Below are positions 23,201-33,800 of a DNA stretch of 64,000 nucleotides, piece after piece (positions within the stretch are counted from its first letter, which is position 1; each line of letters opens with the position of its first letter). This DNA is from Marsupella aquatica (taxonomy: Eukaryota; Marchantiophyta): the NCBI GenBank assembly GCA_973895155.1, contig OZ316899.1:3162001-3226000 (forward strand), in the 5' to 3' direction. The position numbers were made by a program, and so were the translations under genes. The notes beneath the pieces were generated by a model. That model searched no databases and was not told the DNA's origin. It was given only the letters and a program-made list of their open reading frames with translations.

Positions 23201-24203
23201 CCGACAATGGTATGTCGCAGTTCTTCACAGGTCTGACTATGCCGTCAAGCAGAAGAACAAATTCAAACATGTTTGGCAGTATTTGGTTTTGCTTTCATCT
23301 CCTTTGTATCAGGCGGATATGGAAATAGAGGTAAGATATTCAATTAAATTCCTTGTTTATTATGTGCAATTTTGGCTAGCGAGCTTGCTAACCAAAAGTA
23401 TCCATTTATGACAAATTCTTGTTTTGAATTCAGGTAGTTACTCTAATAATGGATGTCTTCTGCAAAGTGGAATTCTCAGAAAAAGTCCCAAAACATATTG
23501 TATATGTTCCATTGACTTCTTCTGAGGATGCCCGTCATAAATCAATGTTGAGTGTTTGCTACTCAAAAATTGATCCCAGTCCTAGGGCGGCTTTTGCAGG
23601 TTCCTATAGATTGTCAGTTGGGTTCATGCAAGCCGTAATGGAGATCCTTACTTTGCCAAAGGACATTGTCATCGATTGGACTATTGGAGATGGAAGTGCT
23701 TTTGCTGCTGGGGAGTATGCAGGGAGATTTGTTGTAGGGGTAGAAGATAGAGACATTTTTCATCCGTTTGCTCAAAAAAATCTAGCAAATGTGTTGGATA
23801 GACATGCCCAAAAGCTGAAAGGGACCGTAGATCAGAAGGAGGACCCCAATGATGAAGGATTGGATGAGTTCACCATCCCAGGAGATGATCAGGGCGGACC
23901 TTCAGACAAGAAGGATGAATTTGACCTGGAGTAAAGTACTTGGCCTTTGATGTAGAACTCCCTATTTGGTGTTTTTCTGTTATTTGAAAGGTTGATGAAG
24001 TGCCCGTCATTTTGACTTGGGAGGGGAAAGGTCTACGGTCAGTGAGGGGTGCTCGAAAAGCCCTTTACTGCCCTCAATTCATAGATGATGAGACTGGTAG
24101 TGTCGCGCAGTATGTTGATGATTCAGCTGAGGAGACTGATAGGGAGTCGAGTAGCAATCCTAGTAATTCCTCAGATGATTTGAAGTCAAAGGATTCTCAA
24201 TGA
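20240..24203 (+). pseudogene. ParB-like plus DNA N4/N6 methyltransferase-like gene, decayed
   Basis: A multi-exon plus-strand gene. Part 1 (20,442-21,148) resembles the ParB/Srx fold: GYIEDAP near the start and VFYGNHRLYSW, like the ParB G-x-HR motif. Intron 21,149-21,240 (GT-AG) joins the frame exactly. Part 2 (21,241 on) is helical. After less certain exons, 22,975-23,330 and 23,434-23,932 flank a clean intron 23,331-23,433. They carry methyltransferase motif I, DWTIGDGSAFAAGEYAGR then VVGVE, aligning with the DPFxGSGTT...GRrfiGiE pattern of the N4/N6 family. The preceding LADNG and HRSDYAV strands fit the order of beta-class enzymes, in which motif IV lies upstream of motif I. The catalytic DPPY/NPPY motif itself is not visible. 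A last exon (about 23,992-24,203) is acidic. In-frame TGA at 20,658, 20,832 and 21,072, TAA at 22,323 and TAG at 22,972 fit C-to-T decay. A frameshift lies near 23,208. Whether it belonged to a transposon or the host is unknown. Confidence 0.55.
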
Positions 24204-24479
24204 CTAAGGATCAATTTTGGACGGAATCTCATTCTAGAACATGTATGTCAATACAGAGTTTTATTAAAGGTGGATTGTGAAAGGTTTTCTAAACTAAGTC
24301 TGTTTTGTTGAGATTCATGATGCCTTGTCATTCAGTTGAGGGTTGTAAAGATCTCAAGTTTTTGGGTTGTGGATGTTCAAGTATCTGGTTGTCCCTTTCT
24401 CATAATTGTTTCAGAATAAAACAATCCACAATCTTACTTCATAATCCCCCTCAACTACCCTGCTGGTACCCAGAAAGTT
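24204..24479. other. no gene recognised
   Basis: 3' flank of the methyltransferase-like gene; AT-rich, with no coding signal. Confidence 0.4.
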
Positions 24480-25517
24480 GCCTCGCTAGCATGTGTGCCT
24501 TGCTAGCAAAACTCCTGTTTGCTTGCAACATAGAATACCTCCCTATGACCTCTAATCAAAGTCTATGTACCACTCTTGATACTATCCTTTTCGTGTCGTT
24601 GGCGAACTTGCACACTAACGGTGGTAGAAACTCTTGCACGTCCACCCCAAGATGTGTCACCGCCTGCCCACTCATGAAGTAGGCGGTTGCGTCTGTATCC
24701 ACCAAAGCAACACCTAGATTATTGTTAGAAGTGAAATTCACACAAATCAGCTTGTCAGGATCCATTGTCTTAACCTTAGGTACTTTCTCTCGCAATGACA
24801 CCTTCTCTTCGACAAGAACATCCTCTATAGGGACCTCATCAACTACTAAGGGTTTGGTTAGAGCGATACTTACCTTAACGCCCTTCTGCCCCCCATCTCC
24901 CCTCGGCTTGCCACCTTTTGTGGAACAATCCTTACTTTGATGGCCCATGGCGCCACATGTGTAGCATGAACCTTCAACCTGCCTCTGCTCCATGAGCGCC
25001 TGCTTCTTCGCTTTTTGTGCCGATGAGGTTCCTTTCTTGAAGTTGTTGGCTTTCCAGTTGCGCTTTGCTTCTTTGTTCTGGGGCTGGGATCCAAACCACC
25101 GGCCCCCACCCCCTCAAACTGCTTGCGCTTGTTCCCGAAACCTTTTGCTTTCCCAGCTTTGCCAAGTCCGGCCGGTTATTCACCAGCGCAGTGGCTTTGT
25201 CGAAGGCGTCAGAGAGCGTTTTAAACTCATGACGTTTTTCCTGTAACTTTTCCTTGAGCAATGGCGGGAGCTTCACTATAAAGTTATGAAGCTGCGTATG
25301 TAGGGTCTCTTGCCCCGCCGGATACACGCCAACTATGGTAATAAGTGATGAACTTTTGGATATTACCCCTGAAGCTCATTTTTGTTACACATTTTTGCGC
25401 GTGCCGCTCTGGGTACTTAGTGGTGACATGAGCACGGAGACCCTCAACCAGGTTTTCCCAAGTTAACGGCAAGGAGGAGTCCTCTTGCGACTTCTTCCAA
25501 GACTTGTACCAAGTCAA
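24480..25517 (-). pseudogene. Ty3/gypsy gag and protease fragment
   Basis: The frame 25,517-25,284 reads like the gypsy capsid region (LTWENLVEGLRAHV, then YPERHAQ). The frame 25,327-24,974 continues with FKTLSDAFDKATALVN. A zinc knuckle CYTCGAMGHQSKDC (near 24,950) follows, then a protease-like segment VALVDTDATAYF where active enzymes have D-S/T-G-A; here the glycine is aspartate, so the enzyme would be inactive. The glycine-to-aspartate change corresponds to G-to-A on this strand, i.e. C-to-T on the other. Breaks lie near 25,280 and 24,980. The reverse transcriptase is missing here. Confidence 0.65.
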
Positions 25518-25584
25518 GGCATAGTCCTTTAGGTAAGGAGCAGCTGCGGTAGCCCAAGTGGAACGCTCAACACATGCTTGGAGA

Positions 25585-25817
25585 CCTTGAGCCCGACCCT
25601 TTTCCCCTTGACCCGACCAGCCATCCGCTAGTCTAAGTCCTCAGTGCGTGTCACCAGCTTGGCGCCTTGCCTTCACCAATGCCACGTCCCATTGCCCACA
25701 AGTCTCCCCATGCTAAGTCCTCCCCGGATGGCCTATCCGGGCTTGGACCATAAGGGAGCTCGGCATCAGAGTCAGCGACGCCGGAGCTAGGTATTAAGGT
25801 AGTCGAGTTCCGCGACT
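25585..25817 (+). repeat. copy of LTR-end segment shared with 43,063-43,324
   Basis: Begins CTTGAGCCCG and ends GTTCCGCGACT, and matches the right end of the 2.3 kb insertion at 41,011-43,324 along its length. It lies next to the gypsy gag fragment and is probably a remnant of that element's 5' LTR or leader. Confidence 0.65.
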
Positions 25818-26856
25818 GCCCATTGTCAATCACGGAAAATGAACTATTTTTCCAACAAATCACCATAGGGGCCGCATATTTCTTGGCCAATGGACCTAGA
25901 GGCCAAAAGTTATGGCCGATTCAGACTCGACTAGGGTTGTCATGGATCAATGGACCAAGGGGGGGTTGCCTGGACCAGAGAGGGTTTTTAGGCCATAACT
26001 TCTAGCCCCCTATGCCCCAATTTGTGCTTTAGGCCAAATTGTGGAGGATTTTTGATTATCTTTGTTTTGAGCTAAGTGGTGGGACCCACAGACCCTCGGG
26101 TAGGGGGCCAAAGATAGGGAAACAAAGCTGGTCCGGGGGTGGCAGGTCCCCAGAAGCATATATGAGGGGAGTGGTCCTCTCAAGCTTGAACTCGAGCTGA
26201 TCGCGATCGACGAAGATACGTCGTTTCAAGTTTTGGAGCGGAAATAAGCATAACTCGACGACCAGATCTTCATTGGAGAAGTGCTTGGGCTTGTTGGAAA
26301 GCTAATGAAGAAAGCTACCTCATGGCACTCTCTAATAGTGCATTGGATAATTTTGGTTTTGAAACTTGCAATGGGGGGAATTCCTCTTACGGATCCGAAG
26401 TGGAACAGTGACCAAACTGCATTTGGTTCCCACGGGGGCTACCATTGAGATCTGGTCCCGATGCATGGTGAGAGTTTGAATGGAACCCAGTTCCGTCGAG
26501 AGGTGGCTAAGAACTAGAAATTGAATGATCCCGGCGTGTTACTACTAGTTTGTGACAAACTGAGTTTGGGCCATGGGCATGTCCTGGAGGTAGGGTGGTC
26601 AACCATTGATGGGTAGAAAGTGGGAAAGCTTGGGCGGCATCCAGTAGATAGACTATTTTGGATAAACAATGATGTCGACCTTAGTTTCAACTTATGGCAA
26701 GGCCATGCGGACTTGGGAGGCTCTATCCGTTGACCTACTTACTAACGACTGTTGAGCTTAATGCAAAACAATGGTCTTGGGAGTTCCGAGATCAAGACGA
26801 GTTACTTACTGGTTGGTTGGTTGGTTGTGCAGATAGTAAAGATTGTTGAGCGATGG
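25818..26856. other. decayed LTR-like noncoding sequence
   Basis: No gene. A segment at 26,107-26,174, with GGTGGCAGGT and a TATA-like CATATATGAGG, recurs inverted at 42,691-42,760 inside the 2.3 kb insertion. This stretch is therefore partly LTR sequence in plus orientation, opposite to the neighbouring gag fragment. Confidence 0.5.
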
Positions 26857-28760
26857 TCATGCTGACAAAGGCAAGTGCAACTTTGTATGGGAGTGGTTGC
26901 TAACGACAAGGAGTATAGTTGAAGGAAACTTGCCCCAACATTCTGTGTTAGTGCAAGATTCAACTTGTTTCAAGGTTGAGAAACGAGTTTGGACGAGCAC
27001 GTGGTGGGAGGTCCACCACTCAAGGTCCCAACTAAATTGGTCAAGCTCTTTGGACTTATACTCATCACCATTATTTGACCGAATACACTTCAACTCATTT
27101 CTAGTCTGTAGTTCCGTCATGGCTTTCCACTCCTTGAAGATCTCAAATACTAGAGATTTCTCCTTCATATAGTACAGCCAACACATTCAAGAATAATCAT
27201 CTACAAATGTCACCAAAATATCTGGCTCCACCCAACAATGACGCTGGACCCCAAACATCTGAATGTACATACTCAAGAATCTCATGAGAATGGTAGGAAC
27301 TAGAACTGAAACTTACTCTCTTCTGCTTGCCAAAGATACAATCTTCACGGAAAGAGAGCTTACCAGATTGGGCTCTTTCCAACAAATTTTTGTTTGCCAA
27401 GGCGGTTAATCCTTTACCACTCAAGTGCCCCAAGTGTGCATGCCATAAATCTATGGCCTGTGTGCAACCAGATGTTGATGGTGCTTCAATTAAAGCAATT
27501 GATGACACCATTGCATCCAAATGTTCCACCACAGAATCCACATGCTCCACTCTAGAATCAATGACATCTCCTTGCAAGATGTATAAATTATTCTGCCGTA
27601 GCACCTTAATCAAAGATACATCATCTTTGACGACAATGAGCACACCATCACGTGTAGTGAAATGAGATCCACCAACTTCCAAAGCACCAAGAGAAATCAA
27701 GTTCTTAGAGATGTCTGGTATGTGGCTGACTTATGTCAGTGCTAGTGCTTGCACAACACCATCAAACATCCGGAATTTGATAATCCCCATGCCAACAATC
27801 TCACATCGGACCCCGTTGTCAATTTCCACGCTACCAATACACGATTGGTAAGTAGAGAAATAAGACCGCATTGGACACACGTGATAAGAGGAACCCAAAT
27901 TCAACATCCATTTATTGTCATACACAAAATTAACAACACCAATACATAACACTTCAGCAACATCCTCATGATCAACAATCATTATGCCTGCTGAAGATGC
28001 ACCATCAAAAGCAGGACGTTTCTGCTTGGTCAAAGAAGGGCAAGACCACTTGGTGTGGCCTTTCTCATGGCAATGCCAACACTAAATCTTCTTACTACGA
28101 GACTTAGATTTAGATTGGCTCTGAGATCTAGATCTAGATTGATCTGTAATACGCTTCGTTGATTTGTCTCTAACCACTAAGGCAACTGACTCATCATCAC
28201 GGGCAGATAGATGTTGCTTGCTCCATTCTGCAAGAATGGTAGCCTTCACCGCATCCAACTTCAATGTAGTCTTGTCATGTGTGATGCCATTACCAACGTT
28301 GAGAAACTTTTTGGAAGTGACATCAACAAATGCATTGCAAGGTACTCATCAGTCAACTTATCTCGTGTCGTGGTCACCTCGTGCACAATCTCATCAAACA
28401 TACTGTGATGATCATGCATGTTTCCACCATCCTTCAACTTCAACTTGAATAGCCGCTCCAATTGGTACATGTGAGTAGTCAACGAAGTACTTTGGTATAG
28501 CTGAGTAAACAATTCCCAAATCTTCTTGGTGTTACGATCCATTCCCAACACGTTCTTGAGAATGATGTTTGCCAAGAACAACTCAATTGTACTACACGTC
28601 TGCACCAACATGTCTTCTCACTCCTCATATGTCAGAGTGAAGAGCTTCACTCCAGTGATGGTCTTCTCAAGACCCTGGTGGATCAACACATTGGTCACCT
28701 ACCAAGTCCAAAGGCTAAAGCTGACCTTCCCGTCAAATTTCTCCACCTCAAATTTTGACG
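26857..28760 (-). pseudogene. Ty1/copia retrotransposon 2, gag to integrase fragment
   Basis: Order from right to left: gag (28,760-28,261, with the UBN2-like core around YQLERLFKLKLKDG and one stop near 28,715), an Arg/Ser-rich tail, zinc knuckle CWHCHEKGHTKWSC (about 28,080-28,040), and protease with WMLNLGSSYHVCP, where the catalytic aspartate is replaced by asparagine (G-to-A). Next come the pre-integrase and integrase HHCC part (LWHAHLGHLSGKG) and part of the integrase core (HSDVWGPAS, then IRSNNGDEY). Sequence stops before the reverse transcriptase, so it is 3'-truncated. No LTR was identified. Confidence 0.8.
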
Positions 28761-30844
28761 CCGCAAGCTTTCGTGAAATTATTGATGTTGACACAAACAC
28801 ATTGGAAACACAAGTACCAAAATACCTCTACACAAAAATCACCAAAAATGGTGAAAGTGAAAATGTAATGCACCACTACGTAACCTACAAGGTACACTAC
28901 CAAGATCTGAAAATGATTTGGCAAAAAATTGCTTCAACAAAAACTTATTCAACCAAATAGGTTCCCCCCCCCCCCCCCCTCATCACAAAGTTGTCGCGTA
29001 ACATTGTTCCGTGGGTCATTGTTTATCCCACCCCACTTCCAATGTGGGACAGACATATCTGGTCACTGTTTTTCCCACCGCACTTCCAACGTAGGACAGA
29101 CATATCTTTATCGTCTTTGCAATGCGTCGCATCAAAATGTAGTTGTATGAAACTCATGTTCAGGTGGGTTTGGATTCTCCAGGATGATTTGTCAAAACAG
29201 GATCTTAGTAAAGGTGTCTTGTACACTTTTGTGTGGAGTACATGTTTTGTTGCATGATTCAGAGACTTTCACCCACTCCAGGACTACAAAAATGTCAATA
29301 TTCTGGTTTGTTGTGGATGAAGTGGTGAATGGTTTGTAATGTTTGCATTAAATCAAACATGATATGCAATTCAGCCTTCTTCAGATGTTACCCAAAACGT
29401 TCATTGGGAGACAAAAATATGCCTCCTCCAAAAACTTCTGTTTGCTTTCAACATACAATACCTAGTAGGCAAATTGCTTGCAACGTACAATACCTAGTAG
29501 GCAAATTAGGGGTGTGGGAATGGTTTAATATATCACTGTTTGTTGAAGATATGGCAAGACGTTTCTTACTTGGCTAAAATCTTTAAGTGATTTGCAAATC
29601 CAAGTATATATCTGCGCAAGACACTGGTTTACCTTTGAACAAAACCACAAACGGAATTCTAGGGACATGGCATTTGCCCCCTCCATGTTTAACAGCTAGG
29701 AGAGAGCCCAAACTAAGCATGAGATTTACTAAGAAAAATGAATTAAGCTCATACAATCCCAAAACCTGGTACTGGGCAATTGAGAGAAACTACTTGATCT
29801 GAAATGAATAAATCAAGTCATCAATAATTTTGAAAATGAGACTCGTAAGGCACCTCTATTTAGAGGACCAGACTGTCAGCCATTGATTGAGCTGTACCCA
29901 AAGAAAGGACCGCATTGTGGACAAATGGCACCAATCTCATGGGATTGGGTTTGGACGCTACATCAGTGAAGGAATAACCTCTGCAGTGCAAAGACTAGCC
30001 ATATGCTTAGGTCGGGCTTTCCAGGTTTGTTCACCACTGCCCACGTCAACACGAGAAGATACAATCCCAAATCACGTTCCGTTCCTGGGCAATTCAGCTA
30101 CCCCCATGTGGACTGCATTTGAGAAACTACACAGATATTGAGGAAAACCCTTGGCTCTGATCTCTGCATCAAGTTCAATCACTAGTTTTGCGATGCATTC
30201 GCTTTTAAATATGAGCAACATATCCTTTACCATCTCCCCCTTTTTCATAAACTTATCATGCACTGCTCACGAAGGTATAACTGGTTGTTGATGCTATTTT
30301 ACTGAGGTATTCTACGTACATATCCTGCAGATAATCCACTGATTGTTCTTATGAGTTAAAACTAGATACTCAAACAAAAGAAAAATGGTCCCTAAGAATT
30401 GTGCAAAACTACCCTACTTGCCTAGGAAACCCTTCCAGTCACAGGAAGAGTCCGCTTGTTGGAGACCTTATGTACCATCATATGCCTCTTGTATGTAACA
30501 ACCATTGATGAAACCATACTCTCTAAATCGCATGGTTTTGGGACTCTGTAGAAATTTTCAGTGATGCCAGGAATCAAGGATGCACGATATTACCAGATGC
30601 GGAGGTACACATAAAAGAAAAACAATCATAGCGGCACATTCCACATTGATTTTCCCATAATGTACAGACTAGCAAAAGCCTGTAGTACAACATCCTGCAG
30701 ACAAAGAGGCCGATAGTCCACTTTCAACAAAATCCTCAACTTGAACCATGAAACATCGAGAAAGCAAATGCGTCCAGGCTATTATTGTGACTATACGAAA
30801 TCAATCACATTTGTGACCTTTGCCGGTGGGAACTAACCTGAATA
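28761..30844. other. no gene recognised; 3' flank of receptor kinase on the right
   Basis: Contains a 16-base C run (28,964-28,979), a roughly 50-bp partial duplication around 29,030-29,105 (CACTTCCAAYGTRGGACAGA) and a 32-bp tandem duplication at 29,449-29,509. No reading frame has a recognisable domain. The part from about 30,300 to 30,844 is the probable 3' untranslated region and downstream flank of the minus-strand receptor kinase. Confidence 0.4.
29449..29509 (+). repeat. 32-bp tandem duplication
   Basis: Two copies of CAACRTACAATACCTAGTAG plus GCAAATT, differing by one base over the shared part. Confidence 0.85.
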
Positions 30845-33800
30845 TCAAGAGGGGACGTCAAAACCGGGTAATTGTTGGCTTCCTTCAATATCCTTCAGAA
30901 TTTTAACGACCACGAGCATGGTTGGACGCTGTACAGGGTCTTCAGCAGTACACAGATTTGCCACCTTCAAAACGTCGAGCATCTTCTTCTTCCATGAGCC
31001 CCCATTGCAGATGACTGGATCAAGTAGCTCAGCCGCCTGACCCTGCTTGATCATCTGCCGCACCCAGCCAACAAGATTTCCGCCTTCGATGTCTTTGAAA
31101 TCAACACCAGTGGGCTCTTTGCCAGTGAGCAATTCAAGTAGAATCACTCCATAGCTGTAGACATCCCCTCGTGTCGTTGACCTCCAGGTTTGACCATATT
31201 CTGGAGGTATATAGCCAAAAGTCCCAGCGATATCAGTGCTGACATGAGTCTCATAGGCACTGATAAGTCGGGCCAAACCAAAATCTGCCACCCTGGGTTC
31301 GAAGTCAGCATCTAGCAGAATATTGCTGGCCTTCATGTCGCGATGGATAATATGAGGAATGAAACCGTGGTGGAGGAAGGCTAGGCCTCTAGCAGAACCC
31401 ATAGCAATTCGAAAGCGCTTAGGCCAATCCAAAGTTTCCAACGCATCGGCTCTGTTGCGCAGCCAGAGATCCAAGCTCCCATTAACCATATACTCATAGA
31501 CAAGCAATTTCTCCTCTCCAAATGAGCAATAACCGAGCAAAGGCACCAAGTTCCTGTGCTTCACCTTGCCTAGAGTTTCCATTTCTGCCAAAAATTCCCT
31601 GTTTCCTTGAGTGCGAGCCTGCCCTAGCTTCTTGATAGCTACGGTTCTTCCGTCAGGCAGCACCGCTTTGTAAACTGTCCCAAACCCACCATCACCGATT
31701 ATATTAGTCTTGCAGAAGCTATTGGTGGCTTGCAGAATATCAGCAAGTGTCAGTCGTAGAAGAGGCCTCTCAAACATTGCCACATTGATGCTAAGCGGCT
31801 CCTTCATTTTGCCCGATGCAAGGAACACACTCGGTTCCAGTGTCATGTTCAATTTAGTCTTCTCTGCAATTCTCGCAGTAAGAGCCTCCTGCCTATACAA
31901 TCTCCACCTAAGCAGCACTGCAACCAAACTGAGCAGAGCAATAATGCTTCCGATGGTGATGCCCAGAATTGCTCCCTTGCTTAACAAGGATGTAGTTGCA
32001 TTTCTGTCAGAGTAGCTACTCATACAGGTAAAATTAATCACACTGCCACAAAGTCCACCATTCTGTTGAAATGAAGCCGCACTGAAATTACCACAAACCC
32101 CGCTGCTGGGAATTCTTCCTTGCAAGCTATTGTCCGACATATTCAAAAATTCAAGCTCAAAGAGATCGCACAACTCCAATGGAATTTCCCCAGTAATGTG
32201 ATTGCTAGAGAGGTCAAGATACATGAGCTGCATCAGATTGCCTATCTCTCCAGGTATGCTACCATTAAAAGAGTTCTTGCTCAAGTCAAGGTAAGAAAGA
32301 CCAGTAAGGTTTCCAATTATTCGTGGGATGCGTCCACTTAACAGATTGTGGCTCACATTCAGCGTTTGCATTTGATGCCAGATAAGGCTCTTTGAGAGCA
32401 AGGCAGCGATGGTACCGGTCAATCTGTTTCGCTGCAGATTCAAACCCACAACAGCTACCAGTTTTGCTAATGATGCTGGAATTTCTCCACTTAGTTGATT
32501 ATCACTCACGTCTAAGTGAGAAAGGCTGCTCAGATTCCCCAAACTTTCAGGTATGGAACCAGAGAGATAGTTTCCTGTCAAGTTCAGTTTCACCAAACTT
32601 GCAATGCTTCCAAGCTCTGGAGGTACAGACCCAGTGAACTGATTGTAGGCGAGGTTCAAACCCTGAAGCTTGTGGGCCTCTCCTAAATCGGGGGGAATGT
32701 GACCCGAGAGTGCATTACAAGAGAGATCTAGTGTAGTCAAATTGGTAAGACGTGCCAACTCTGATGGCGCTGGTCCTGTGAACTGATTGCCTGCAAGAAT
32801 CAGTTCTACTACAACAGCACAGTCCCCCATCTCCGGTGGGATCATGCCAGACAGATTATTCCAAGAAAGGTCCAGTACTCCATGGTGCTGAATGAACCCT
32901 GAAACAGGTATAGCAATCACCTGAAAATCTGAACACATTGACGTTGGAACGGGACCCGACAGTTGGTTGTGTGAGACCATCAGATAGTCCAGGTTCACTA
33001 GCTGCCCAATCCCATCTGGTATACGACCTGTCAGGCGATTGCTCCCAAGATTAAGAGTAGTCAGACGGATGCAGTTGCAGAGATCGGCAGGAATCTCACC
33101 CCCGATATTGTTCCCTTGGAGAGACAGAAATGTTAAATTCACAAGCTTACCCAACTCCGGTGGCAATGGCCCTGCAAGGTTATTGTTATCGAGGACCAAG
33201 AATAGCAACGACACAAGGTTCCCGATCCTCGGAGAAATTGGTCCAGTCAGAAAGTTAACATTTCCCTGTATCTCAAGAAGCGTTTGAGAGTCCCACAGTT
33301 CTTCCGGAAGATTCCCTGTAAAGTTGTTGCCACTGAACTCCAAGATCACAAGGGGAATGCTTGAGAGGTACCCCGGAATGGAACCACTCAGATGGTTGTT
33401 GTAGAGGTAGAGCTCCGTCAACTTCTTACAGTCCTTGAAGGTTTCATCGAGAACCCCAGTGAATAGATTTTGATTGAGGTACAAGATACTCAGAGGAGCC
33501 TGACACATCCCTGGAGGTATCTCCCCGATTAAGTTGTTATCAGCCACCGCGAACATTGACAAGGAGCTGCAATTTCCAAGTTCTGTAGGTAACGTGCCAA
33601 TGAGGCCATTGCTTGAAAGCATAATTGATTTAACAGCCTGCCACTGGCCAAACCACAAAGGTATCTGCCCCGTGAGGTAATTTCCCTGTACGGTGAAAGT
33701 GAGAACGTTCCTGAGATTCGAGAATTCGTTAGGAATATCTCCAGACAACTGGTTGTAATTCAGAGCCACAAGTTGCAAGCTGCTGCAGTTTCCCATCTCT

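Noticed and set aside
28964-28979. Run of 16 C as a functional tract
   Set aside because: It is a simple homopolymer at the edge of a copia fragment, without element borders that would make it a tail or primer site.
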